Below, in pieces: positions 1 through 5,026 of a DNA stretch of 5,026 nt; position 1 is the stretch's first letter; every line of letters begins with the position of its first letter. This DNA comes from Anaerolineae bacterium (GTDB lineage Bacteria; Chloroflexota; Anaerolineae; B4-G1; SLSP01): NCBI GenBank assembly GCA_016934645.1, contig JAFGSL010000012.1, positions 1-5,026 of the forward strand. Reading direction: 5' to 3'. The position numbers and the translations under genes were made by a program. The notes beneath the pieces are model-generated. The model saw only the letters and a program-made list of their open reading frames with translations. It was not told where the DNA came from and searched no databases.

Positions 1-118
1 AGGTTGCGCAGTGTACCTGCATTTGGCATTTTCGGCAAGTGCCTGTGACGCGAGGGGGGTCTCCCCCAGATTATTGATAAGATACAAACTAAACTATTTC
101 TGCTTCCTTGAAAGCGTA

Positions 119-128
119 TAGACGTCTA
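119..128. repeat. Perfect 10-bp palindrome TAGACGTCTA
   Basis: TAGACGTCTA reads identically on both strands. It sits in a short AT-rich stretch between the start of the window and the hairpin at 180. It could be an operator for a gene outside the window or chance; nothing nearby decides between these. Confidence 0.35.
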
Positions 129-179
129 AAAGTATGCATGGATCAGTCTCTGCCGCCCAATCCCATTGATCCACCCCAC

Positions 180-217
180 ACAAGAACACCTCGGAAATCA
201 TTCCGAGGTGTTCTTGT
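180..217. terminator. 17-bp perfect hairpin, probable transcription terminator
   Basis: Bases 180-196 pair without mismatch with 201-217 around a four-base loop (ATCA). The core is CACCTCGGAA/TTCCGAGGTG, and the outer stem is A-rich on the 5' side and T-rich on the 3' side. The 3' arm ends in TTCTTGTATA, so the U-tract is weak and partly inside the stem. This shape is common for terminators that work in both directions. It most likely ends a gene lying left of the window, because no gene here ends just before it. A hairpin with another role cannot be excluded. Confidence 0.6.
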
Positions 218-294
218 ATAAGCCTCCCAGGACTATCGCATTTCAAATTTTCCCCCCTCCCCTACGCTTGGCGCGGGGCGGGTAACAACTTTTT

Positions 295-338
295 TGTGCG
301 GTTTTGGGGCGCGCTACGCCGCACCCCAAAACCGCACA
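295..338. repeat. Long GC-rich inverted repeat (15-bp perfect outer stem)
   Basis: Bases 295-309 pair perfectly with 324-338 (TGTGCGGTTTTGGGG against CCCCAAAACCGCACA). Inside one C/A mismatch, GCG (311-313) pairs with CGC (320-322), leaving a six-base loop. On the + strand the T-run (290-295) comes before the stem rather than after it, and on the - strand the stem is followed by A residues. It is therefore not a normal intrinsic terminator in either direction. It resembles a REP-like or mobile palindromic unit, or a structured RNA element. Confidence 0.6.
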
Positions 339-341
339 CCT

Positions 342-377
342 TGATTCCCCCTCTCTCGCATGCAGGAATGGGAATCA
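342..377. repeat. Short inverted repeat TGATTCCC / GGGAATCA
   Basis: TGATTCCC at 342-349 is matched by GGGAATCA at 370-377 across a 20-base spacer containing a pyrimidine tract and GCATGC. It follows the 295-338 hairpin directly. It may be part of the same element or a weak independent stem. Confidence 0.35.
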
Positions 378-453
378 GGGGGGATGGGGCACTTCAGCCT
401 TGTTGTAACTCTCCACCTGCACACCAGGGTTGTACGATGATAATAGGGGAATG

Positions 454-511
454 GGGATTAGAGATTGGGTTGTACATAGCGCCTGATCCCTCGTCACCAA
501 TCCCTAATCCC
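454..511. repeat. 15-bp imperfect inverted repeat just upstream of the UvrA-like gene
   Basis: GGGATTAGAGATTGG (454-468) pairs with CCAATCCCTAATCCC (497-511) with a single mismatch (A462/C503), across a 28-base loop. The stem ends only seven bases before the Shine-Dalgarno CGGAGG (518-523) of the gene at 529, so in the mRNA it could limit access to that site. The loop starts inside a second copy of GGGTTGTAC (467-475), whose first copy is at 427-435. A MITE-like end or a 5'-leader structure are both possible. Confidence 0.5.
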
Positions 512-528
512 AACATACGGAGGATCCA

Positions 529-3057
529 ATGCAAAGTACGATCACGGTCAAAGGCGCGCGACTGCACAACCTGAAAAACATCACGGTGAGCATTCCCAAG
601 AACCAACTGGTGGTGCTGACCGGGCTTTCCGGCTCCGGCAAATCCACGCTGGCATTCGACATCCTGTACAAAGAAGGCCAGCGGCAGTATATGGAATCGC
701 TGGGCATGGTGGAGTACTTCAGTAAGCCCCCCATCGACAGCATCACGGGACTGTCGCCGTCTATCAGCGTGGATCAACGCAACACCAACCGCAGCCCGCG
801 TTCCACCGTCGGCACCGCTACGGAAGTCTACACCTACTTGCGCGTCCTCTTCGCTCGCATGGGACATCGGCCCTGTCCCAACTGCGGAAAGGATGTCCCG
901 CCATCCACCACTGAGGAGTGGGAAGACGAGGCCAACGGCGGTATGGAAGACGCCGGCGACGCACTCGACCTGAGCGAGACCTATCCCTGCCCACATTGCG
1001 GCGCACCTATTCCCGAACTCGGTATGGCGCACTTTTCCTTCAACAAACCCGCCGGCGCGTGCCCCACGTGTACCGGCTTGGGGACAACGCGCCAGCCCAA
1101 CCTAAGCCAACTGCTCGATCCACAACGCAGCGTCGCCGAGGGCGGTGTGTTGGTGTGGAATGAGGCACAGGCACAGTACTACGGGCGGACGCTGCAAAAC
1201 GCCGGACACTACTACAGCTTCGAGTTCGACCTCCACGCGCCCATCGAGGCCCTCGGCCCGGCTCAGCGCGATCTGTTGCTCTACGGGACCTACGGTGAAG
1301 CATTCCGGCAGCACTTCCCAGACACAAAACCACCGACGACCGTAGGCCAGGGCAACTTCGAGGGCATCGTCACCGGTCTGATGCGCCGCTACGCCGACCA
1401 CGCCCGCAACCCCGACAGCCGTGACGATCTGGAACACCTCCTCATCACCCAGACGTGCCCTGATTGTGCGGGCGACCGGCTGCGCCCCGAAAGCCGCGCC
1501 GTGACCGTGGATGGGCAGACCATCCTCGATCTCTCTCGGATCCCCCTCACCGAATTGGCGACGTGGCTGGAGCGCCTGCCCGCCGTCGTGACATCCGAAG
1601 AACAGCCCATCGTCACGCCGATCCTCGACGACCTGCGCGCGCGTGTGCACCGTCTGATCGATGTGGGTGCGGGTTATCTCACGCTCCTGCGCGGCGCCCC
1701 CACTCTCTCCGCGGGTGAAGCACAGCGGCTACGGCTGGCTTCGCTACTCGGCTCCGGGCTGACGGGCGTGCTCTACGTCCTCGACGAACCGACCATCGGC
1801 CTGCACCAACGCGACACACAACGGCTGATCCGCGTATTGCGCCAACTGCGCGATCTGGATAACACCGTCCTCGTCATCGAGCACGATCTGGACATGGTGC
1901 GCGCCGCCGATTACGTGATCGACATCGGGCCAGGCGCGGGGACGTTCGGCGGCGAAATCGTCGCCACCGGAACGCCGGACGAGGTAGCGACCGCGGATAC
2001 GGCGACCGGGCGCTGGCTTTCCGGGCGGGAAACCATCCCGGCGCGGGAACGGCGGCGCGGAAACGGCAAACGGCTCGTTATCCACGGTGCGCGCGAACAC
2101 AATCTCAAGAACGTCACGGCGGAACTGCCGCTCGGCCTGCTCATCGCGGTGACGGGCGTCTCCGGTTCCGGCAAATCGTCGCTGATGCTCGATATCCTCG
2201 ACCGGGCGGCGCGTCAGCGCTTCTACGGTGCGGGCGACTCACCGGGCGAGCATCTCGCCATCACCGGCTGGGAATACATGGACAAGGTCATCACGCTGGA
2301 TCAATCCGCCATCGGGCGTACCACGCGCTCCAACGCGGCGACGTACACCGACAGCTTTACGCCCATCCGCCAGACCTTCACCGGGACGCCGACGGCGCAA
2401 GCGCGCGGGCTAAAACCGGCGCATTTCTCGTTCAACACGACGGGCGGGCGCTGCGAGCGCTGCCAGGGCGCAGGGACGCTGATGGTCAACATGCACTTCC
2501 TGCCGGACGTGGAGGTGCGCTGCCCAGTCTGTCACGGCAAGCGCTTCAAACGCGAGGTGCTGGACGTGACCTATCGCGGTCACACCATTAGCGATGTGCT
2601 GGAGATGTCCATCGCCGAGGCCGCCGAGGTGTTCGCCGACGTCCCGGCGGCTTACAATCGCCTGGCGTTGATGACGGACGTGGGGCTAGGCTACCTCAAG
2701 CTCGGCCAACCGGCGACGACGCTGAGCGGCGGGGAAGCGCAGCGTGTCAAGCTGGCGAAGGAACTGGCACGCAAAGCCACCGGACGCACACTCTATCTGC
2801 TCGATGAGCCGACGACAGGATTGCACGCTGCTGACGTCGCCAATCTGCTTAAGGTGCTGCACGGGCTGGTGGACGTGGGCAATACCGTCGTCGTCATCGA
2901 GCACAACCTGGACGTGATCCGCGATGCCGACTGGGTCCTCGACCTGGGGCCGGAAGGCGGCGACGCAGGCGGCGAGATCGTCGCCCAGGGAACGCCGGAG
3001 GATGTGGCGCGCGTGGCGGGAAGTTACACGGGACAGTTTTTGCGAGAAGCCGTGTAA
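529..3057 (+). CDS. uvrA: Class II UvrA-like ABC ATPase lacking the UvrB-binding domain
   Basis: This 842-residue protein has two fused ABC ATPase halves, as in the UvrA DNA-damage sensor. The first half has Walker A GLSGSGKS (32-39), signature LSAGEAQR (393-400), Walker B ending LDE (418-420) and H-loop His452. The second half has GVSGSGKS (543-550), LSGGEAQR (732-739), LDE (758-760) and His792. Cysteine pairs lie at 116/119, 154/157, 178/181 and 310/313, and the C-terminal zinc finger uses 642/645 and 665/668. Canonical UvrA is about 940 residues and carries a UvrB-binding domain between the first two cysteine pairs. Here only about 34 residues, mostly acidic, lie there, which is the mark of class II (UvrA2). 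Such proteins are linked to DNA-damage or drug tolerance; the role here is inferred. The start is supported by CGGAGG at 518-523, five bases upstream, and by the family N-terminus ([12 protein letters not shown]). The gene stands alone: no uvrB is visible, and a terminator follows. Confidence 0.95.
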   Translation: MQSTITVKGARLHNLKNITVSIPKNQLVVLTGLSGSGKSTLAFDILYKEGQRQYMESLGMVEYFSKPPIDSITGLSPSISVDQRNTNRSPRSTVGTATEVYTYLRVLFARMGHRPCPNCGKDVPPSTTEEWEDEANGGMEDAGDALDLSETYPCPHCGAPIPELGMAHFSFNKPAGACPTCTGLGTTRQPNLSQLLDPQRSVAEGGVLVWNEAQAQYYGRTLQNAGHYYSFEFDLHAPIEALGPAQRDLLLYGTYGEAFRQHFPDTKPPTTVGQGNFEGIVTGLMRRYADHARNPDSRDDLEHLLITQTCPDCAGDRLRPESRAVTVDGQTILDLSRIPLTELATWLERLPAVVTSEEQPIVTPILDDLRARVHRLIDVGAGYLTLLRGAPTLSAGEAQRLRLASLLGSGLTGVLYVLDEPTIGLHQRDTQRLIRVLRQLRDLDNTVLVIEHDLDMVRAADYVIDIGPGAGTFGGEIVATGTPDEVATADTATGRWLSGRETIPARERRRGNGKRLVIHGAREHNLKNVTAELPLGLLIAVTGVSGSGKSSLMLDILDRAARQRFYGAGDSPGEHLAITGWEYMDKVITLDQSAIGRTTRSNAATYTDSFTPIRQTFTGTPTAQARGLKPAHFSFNTTGGRCERCQGAGTLMVNMHFLPDVEVRCPVCHGKRFKREVLDVTYRGHTISDVLEMSIAEAAEVFADVPAAYNRLALMTDVGLGYLKLGQPATTLSGGEAQRVKLAKELARKATGRTLYLLDEPTTGLHAADVANLLKVLHGLVDVGNTVVVIEHNLDVIRDADWVLDLGPEGGDAGGEIVAQGTPEDVARVAGSYTGQFLREAV

Positions 3058-3088
3058 CCGCGATTTCCACATCGCATCGCGTCTGGCA

Positions 3089-3124
3089 ATGTCGGGCGAA
3101 TTGGCAATTCGCCCGACATCTTTT
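3089..3124 (+). terminator. Rho-independent terminator after the UvrA-like gene
   Basis: A perfect 14-bp stem (3089-3102 with 3106-3119, core GTCGGGCGAATT/AATTCGCCCGAC) has a three-base GGC loop and is followed by CTTTT. It lies 31 bases past the stop codon. A second small hairpin, TTTGCT-cgg-AGCAAA (3122-3136), overlaps its T-run. TCTGGC (3082-3087) and GCCAGA (3139-3144) flank the pair, so the region could fold as one larger nested structure. Confidence 0.8.
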
Positions 3125-3176
3125 GCTCGGAGCAAATCGCCAGATCCGCGTCTTGTGACTTATTTCGGCCTACAAC

Positions 3177-3194
3177 GGGGAACTGGCGTTCCCC
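3177..3194. repeat. Small hairpin in the intergenic spacer
   Basis: GGGGAAC (3177-3183) pairs with GTTCCCC (3188-3194) around a TGGC loop. The bases just after it, CTCGAAGCGAGAATGAC (3194-3210), resemble the TCATTC...GCTTCG interspersed repeat tails seen in many bacterial genomes; that resemblance is from memory. There is no T-run, so a terminator is unlikely. The spacer 3125-3237 holds no gene that I can support. Confidence 0.4.
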
Positions 3195-3237
3195 TCGAAG
3201 CGAGAATGACAAGACCCTGTTAAGTTGCGCTATCGTC

Positions 3238-3265
3238 TTGATGCGTCCAGAATCCATGCTACAAT
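3238..3265 (+). promoter_or_regulatory. Sigma70-type promoter P1 of the regulator operon
   Basis: A -35 box TTGATG (3238-3243) and a -10 box TACAAT (3260-3265) are separated by 16 bases. Transcription would start near 3272, inside the operator-like repeat at 3269-3289, and give a leader of about 33 bases before the ATG at 3305. The -10 box matches the consensus at five of six positions. Confidence 0.7.
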
Positions 3266-3268
3266 GCG

Positions 3269-3289
3269 GTTACCGTGTAATCTGTTACA
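3269..3289. promoter_or_regulatory. Operator-like site O1 over the P1 start point
   Basis: GTTACCGTGTAA (3269-3280) contains the dyad TTAC-cgt-GTAA and shares its 10-bp core TTACCGTGTA exactly with two sites near 3900. It overlaps a second dyad, TGTAA-tctg-TTACA (3276-3289). Its position four bases after the -10 box of P1 is where a bound repressor would block initiation. The likely binder is the XRE protein encoded at 3388-3864; this is inference from sharing and position. Confidence 0.65.
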
Positions 3290-3304
3290 AGATAAGGAGA
3301 CCGT

Positions 3305-3391
3305 ATGCCGTTTGACCACCTCACCGATCCCTGCCAAATTGAATCCTACTCACAAGATTTCGGTTTGAATCACAGAAGGAATAAGTTATGA
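3305..3391 (+). CDS. Short 28-residue upstream ORF overlapping the regulator start
   Basis: This ORF encodes MPFDHLTDPC...NHRRNKL, 28 residues, with no family I recognise. The case for translation is positional. A strong Shine-Dalgarno AAGGAGA (3294-3300) lies four bases before its ATG, it is the first ATG after promoter P1, and its TGA stop overlaps the ATG of the next gene as ATGA (3388-3391). That arrangement is typical of translational coupling. The peptide is charged, with no membrane segment and an RR-N-K basic end. It may be a leader peptide that feeds ribosomes to the regulator, a genuine small protein, or the remnant of a larger gene. The regulator also has its own AGAAGGA (3374-3380), so coupling need not be obligatory. 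Confidence 0.5.
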   Translation: MPFDHLTDPCQIESYSQDFGLNHRRNKL

Positions 3392-3864
3392 CGCAAGGTA
3401 ACAAATACACCCCGCTGCTCAATTACCTCCAACGCGTACCACAAGACGAGATCACGCTCACGTTCAGTCAGATTGAGATAGTGATCGGGGACACGCTCCC
3501 CCCTTCAGCACGAACGCGGCGCGGGTGGTGGGGCAATCGCAGTAGCGGCTCCCCGCAGGCAGCAGCCTGGATGGGTTCGGGCTATCACGTGGAAGCTGTG
3601 GATTTGGAGGCGGAGCGCGTCACCTTCCGCAAGCCGTTGCGCGCCTACAATGTGCGCCGCGAGGATGACATCGTGCTGTGGGATAGCGACCTGATCAAGG
3701 CATTGCGCTTCCAGGCCGGGTGGAGCCAGGCGCAACTAGCTGAGGAGTTAGGCGTCCGCCAGCAAACCGTCAGCGAGTGGGAGACCGGCGTGTATACCCC
3801 AAGTCGCGCGATGTGCAAATTCCTGATGCTAGTCGCCGAACGGGCGGGATTTGAATATCACTGA
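3388..3864 (+). CDS. DUF7662-like domain fused to an XRE-family helix-turn-helix regulator
   Basis: This 158-residue protein is probably a cytoplasmic transcription regulator. Residues 7-82 (YTPLLNYLQ, then LTFSQIEIVIG, LPPSARTRRGWWGN, AAAWMGSGYHVEAVD, RVTFRK) match my memory of DUF7662, a small domain of unknown function. Residues 102-155 form a Cro/C1-type DNA-binding domain whose helix-turn-helix is SQAQLAEELGVRQQTVSEWETG (113-134), a textbook XRE pattern. The start at 3388 has AGAAGGA seven bases upstream and begins just before the DUF7662 motif. The gene lies in its own operon behind P1, overlapping the 28-codon ORF by four bases, and is followed by P2. The shared TTACCGTGTA sites at P1 and P2 suggest that it controls itself and the next operon. 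The DUF7662 part may sense a ligand or mediate oligomerisation; no function is established. The HTH call is firm, the DUF name fairly firm and the targets are inferred. Confidence 0.9.
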   Translation: MTQGNKYTPLLNYLQRVPQDEITLTFSQIEIVIGDTLPPSARTRRGWWGNRSSGSPQAAAWMGSGYHVEAVDLEAERVTFRKPLRAYNVRREDDIVLWDSDLIKALRFQAGWSQAQLAEELGVRQQTVSEWETGVYTPSRAMCKFLMLVAERAGFEYH

Positions 3865-3873
3865 AAATACCTC

Positions 3874-3902
3874 TTGACAAAAAAGCCTTTACCGTGTAAA
3901 AT
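3874..3902 (+). promoter_or_regulatory. Near-consensus sigma70 promoter P2
   Basis: A perfect -35 box TTGACA (3874-3879) and a -10 box TAAAAT (3897-3902, five of six) are separated by the ideal 17 bases. It starts ten bases after the regulator's stop codon. Transcription should begin near 3909 and give a leader of about 48 bases before the ATG at 3957. The strength of the boxes together with operator-like sites over them suggests a promoter that is held off by a repressor. Confidence 0.85.
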
Positions 3903-3925
3903 GTAAATACCACAATACACGGTAA
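3888..3925. promoter_or_regulatory. Paired operator-like sites O2 and O3 at P2
   Basis: TTACCGTGTA (3889-3898) and its exact reverse complement TACACGGTAA (3916-3925) form a 10-bp perfect inverted repeat with a 17-base spacer. The first copy is itself a dyad, TTTAC-cgt-GTAAA (3888-3900), lying across the -10 box. The second lies just after the expected start point. Centre-to-centre spacing is 27 bases, about two and a half helical turns. The same 10-mer occurs at P1. A bound XRE dimer at either site would hinder RNA polymerase. An mRNA stem between the two arms would need a transcript starting upstream of P2. Confidence 0.7.
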
Positions 3926-3956
3926 CGTCCTTTTTGTAAATCAGGAGGAAAATAGA

Positions 3957-4100
3957 ATGAGTGCGTATCCACTGGATGAGCTTATCGCAAAATGGAAGCT
4001 GGCGGAGGTGACGCCAGAACAGACTATCGGGCAAATGCTCTTGCTTTTGCAAGCCTTGATAGAACGGCTCGAAGCCGTGGAAAAGAAACTGAAACGCTGA
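3957..4100 (+). CDS. 47-residue leucine-rich small protein, function unknown
   Basis: The ORF encodes 47 residues, beginning MSAYPLDELIAKWKLAEVTPEQ and ending in a charged helix, LIERLEAVEKKLKR. Translation is well supported. A consensus AGGAGG (3943-3948) lies eight bases before the ATG, it is the first ORF after promoter P2, and the next gene starts 14 bases after its stop. Residues 20-46 carry a hydrophobic pattern (I24, M27, L28, L31, L34, I35, L38, V41, L45) expected of an amphipathic helix or coiled coil, so it may dimerise or bind a partner. There is no signal peptide and no real membrane span. I do not recognise a characterised family, although the LDELIAKW...T-EQ-IGQ pattern looks like a conserved small-protein family. 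Sharing an operon with a GH130 enzyme and operators with an XRE regulator suggests an accessory or regulatory role. Confidence 0.75.
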   Translation: MSAYPLDELIAKWKLAEVTPEQTIGQMLLLLQALIERLEAVEKKLKR

Positions 4101-4102
4101 TA

Positions 4103-4108
4103 GGGAGG
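4103..4108 (+). promoter_or_regulatory. Ribosome binding site that fixes the GH130 start
   Basis: GGGAGG lies six bases before the ATG at 4115. The reading frame is open further upstream to an ATG at 3992, but that would place 41 non-family residues in front of the protein and lie across the 47-residue gene. The start at 4115 is therefore preferred. Confidence 0.8.
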
Positions 4109-4114
4109 CTTTTT

Positions 4115-4993
4115 ATGTTACGTTTGCACCGTGTCGGCGACGGGCCGATTATGACACCCCGCAAGGACATTCCCTGGGAAAAGAGCGCCGTCCTCAACAC
4201 CGCCGCGATCTACGACAGTGGCAAGTTCCACCTGCTGTACCGCGCCGTGGCGCACAATCCCGGCGATCCGAACCGCTCGTGCATCGGCTACGCCGTCAGT
4301 GAGGATGGCATCCACTTCGAACGGTTGGATGAGCCGGTGCTCGCCTCCAACACGGTTCCCGAAGAGTCGCAGGGCGTCGAAGACCCGCGCGTGACCAAGA
4401 TCGGCGACACGTTCACCATGTGCTACACCGCCTACGACGGCACACGCACGCAAGTCGCGCTGGCGTCGTCCACCGATCTGATCCACTGGCAAACGCACGG
4501 CATCGTCATCCCGGACACGCTTTTCGGCAACAACAAGGACGCCGCGCTCTTCCCGGAGAAAATCGGCGGGCGCTACTGTATGCTACACCGCCCGGAGCCG
4601 GATATCTACCTGGCCTTTTCCAACGATCTGCACCACTGGGCCGACCACGTTTGCATCATGAGACCGGAGTTCGAATGGGAAGTTACCAAAATTGGCGGGG
4701 GCGCGCAGCCTATCAAGACCGAAAAAGGCTGGCTGCTGATCTACCACGGGGTGGACGAAAAGCTATCGTATCGTCTTGGTGTCGCTCTGCTCGATCTGGA
4801 CGATCCCACCCGCATCATCGCACGCCAGCCGGAGTGGATTTTGCAACCAGAGGCTGATTGGGAGATCGTTGGCGACGTGAACAACGTGGTCTTTACTTGT
4901 GGGGCCGCCCTGCTGGGGCGGGAACTGTGGGTCTACTACGGCGCTGCGGACACCGTCATCGGCCTGGCAAAAGGCAACCTCGACGATTTTTAA
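4115..4993 (+). CDS. GH130 family glycoside phosphorylase (beta-mannoside phosphorylase-like)
   Basis: This 292-residue protein has the five-bladed beta-propeller pattern of glycoside hydrolase family 130. Members mostly cleave beta-1,4- or beta-1,2-mannosides with inorganic phosphate, giving mannose 1-phosphate. Visible landmarks are the repeated blade motif (IGYAVSEDGIHFERL at 57-71, LASSTDLIHW at 116-125, LAFSNDLHHW at 166-175) and GVEDPRV (87-93), whose Asp90 is the expected general acid. Others are KDAALFPEKIGGRY and MLHRP (141-160), KIGGGAQPI (192-200), GWLLIYHGV (205-213), YRLGVALLDLDDP (219-231) and WVYYGAADTVIGLA (272-285). The conserved basic residues His158, Arg159 and His211 suggest phosphate binding and hence a phosphorylase, but the exact substrate cannot be read. 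There is no signal peptide, so it acts in the cytoplasm on imported oligosaccharides. The family motif I recall as GDVPNVVF is GDVNNVVF here (253-260). It is the second gene of the P2 operon; a further promoter begins five bases after its stop. Confidence 0.9.
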   Translation: MLRLHRVGDGPIMTPRKDIPWEKSAVLNTAAIYDSGKFHLLYRAVAHNPGDPNRSCIGYAVSEDGIHFERLDEPVLASNTVPEESQGVEDPRVTKIGDTFTMCYTAYDGTRTQVALASSTDLIHWQTHGIVIPDTLFGNNKDAALFPEKIGGRYCMLHRPEPDIYLAFSNDLHHWADHVCIMRPEFEWEVTKIGGGAQPIKTEKGWLLIYHGVDEKLSYRLGVALLDLDDPTRIIARQPEWILQPEADWEIVGDVNNVVFTCGAALLGRELWVYYGAADTVIGLAKGNLDDF

Positions 4994-4997
4994 CTTG

Positions 4998-5026
4998 TTG
5001 CATACACAACGAGAAAGTGGTACAAT
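4998..5026 (+). promoter_or_regulatory. Promoter at the right edge of the window
   Basis: TTGCAT (4998-5003) and TACAAT (5021-5026) are separated by 17 bases, starting five bases after the GH130 stop codon. The -10 box is the same TACAAT as in P1. A 7-bp imperfect hairpin (CTTGTTG 4994-5000 with CAACGAG 5007-5013, one G-T pair) overlaps the -35 box and could be an operator or a weak 3' stem. The gene it drives lies outside the window. It lacks the TTACCGTGTA word within the visible bases. Confidence 0.6.

Larger units (their letters stand above)
1..528. other. Non-coding upstream region rich in inverted repeats
   Basis: No convincing coding region lies here. The three + frames open at base 1 stop at about 48, 77 and 112, so at most a short 3' end of an off-window gene is present. 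From about 240 the DNA is low in complexity, with a pyrimidine tract at 247-263 and G-rich runs at 370-389 and 445-469. It carries several inverted repeats, listed separately. A small GGGGG-tct-CCCCC hairpin lies at 55-67. I find no well-formed -35/-10 pair for the gene at 529. A lone GATAAT (439-444) next to TACGAT (433-438) resembles a -10 element, but no partner -35 sits at a normal distance. Confidence 0.6.

Noticed and set aside
1..29. Possible - strand gene start at CAT 27-29 or 20-22
   Set aside because: There is no Shine-Dalgarno complement nearby and only seven to ten codons are visible.
1..48. Open frame running from the left edge to TGA at 46-48, possible 3' end of a gene
   Set aside because: Only 15 residues are visible, with no recognisable motif; the other two frames are equally uninformative.
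139..173. Inverted repeat TGGATCA / TGATCCA
   Set aside because: Seven base pairs across a 21-base spacer is weak, and no promoter or gene is placed to use it.
1..528. tRNA, other structured RNA gene or CRISPR array in the upstream region
   Set aside because: No cloverleaf pattern or regularly spaced direct repeats are present; the repeats seen are single inverted pairs.
296..574. 92-residue + strand ORF across the inverted-repeat region
   Set aside because: It starts inside the 295-338 palindrome, has no Shine-Dalgarno, runs through low-complexity repeats and overlaps the well-supported gene start at 529.
394..1032. 212-residue - strand ORF
   Set aside because: It is antisense to the UvrA-like gene; the same holds for the other long - strand frames under that gene. 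The + strand product has all the family motifs.
3858..4052. 64-residue - strand ORF over P2
   Set aside because: It reads antisense through a near-consensus + strand promoter and operators and resembles no known protein.
3992..4114. Upstream extension of the GH130 frame to an ATG at 3992
   Set aside because: The added 41 residues do not look like GH130, there is no ribosome binding site, and the stretch overlaps the 47-residue gene. GGGAGG at 4103-4108 fixes the start at 4115.

Overview
The window looks like a moderately GC-rich, free-living bacterium. Chloroflexota (Anaerolineae-like) is my best guess, from the style of the small proteins and the DUF7662-like/XRE combination. That is inference; there is no marker gene here to settle it. 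All supported genes are on the + strand.

Layout. Positions 1-528 hold no credible gene. The stretch contains a 17-bp perfect hairpin (probable terminator of an off-window gene) and a cluster of inverted repeats leading to the ribosome binding site of the first gene. Positions 529-3057 encode an 842-residue class II UvrA-like tandem ABC ATPase that lacks the UvrB-binding domain, closed by a strong intrinsic terminator at 3089-3124. Positions 3058-3237 are hairpin-rich spacer.

Positions 3238-4993 look like one regulatory unit. A sigma70-type promoter (3238-3265) drives a 28-codon ORF (3305-3391) whose stop overlaps, as ATGA, the start of a 158-residue protein (3388-3864). That protein joins a DUF7662-like N-terminal domain to a C-terminal XRE helix-turn-helix. 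A second, near-consensus promoter (3874-3902) follows and drives a 47-residue leucine-rich small protein (3957-4100) and, 14 bases later, a GH130 glycoside phosphorylase-like enzyme (4115-4993). The window ends exactly at the -10 box of a further promoter.

How the parts fit. The 10-bp word TTACCGTGTA occurs at both internal promoters: once just after the -10 box of the regulator's promoter, and twice, in inverted orientation, over and just after the -10 box of the downstream promoter. The simplest reading is that the DUF7662-like/XRE protein represses itself and the small-protein/GH130 operon, perhaps in response to a sugar. The UvrA-like gene is separated from this unit by a terminator and is probably unrelated to it.
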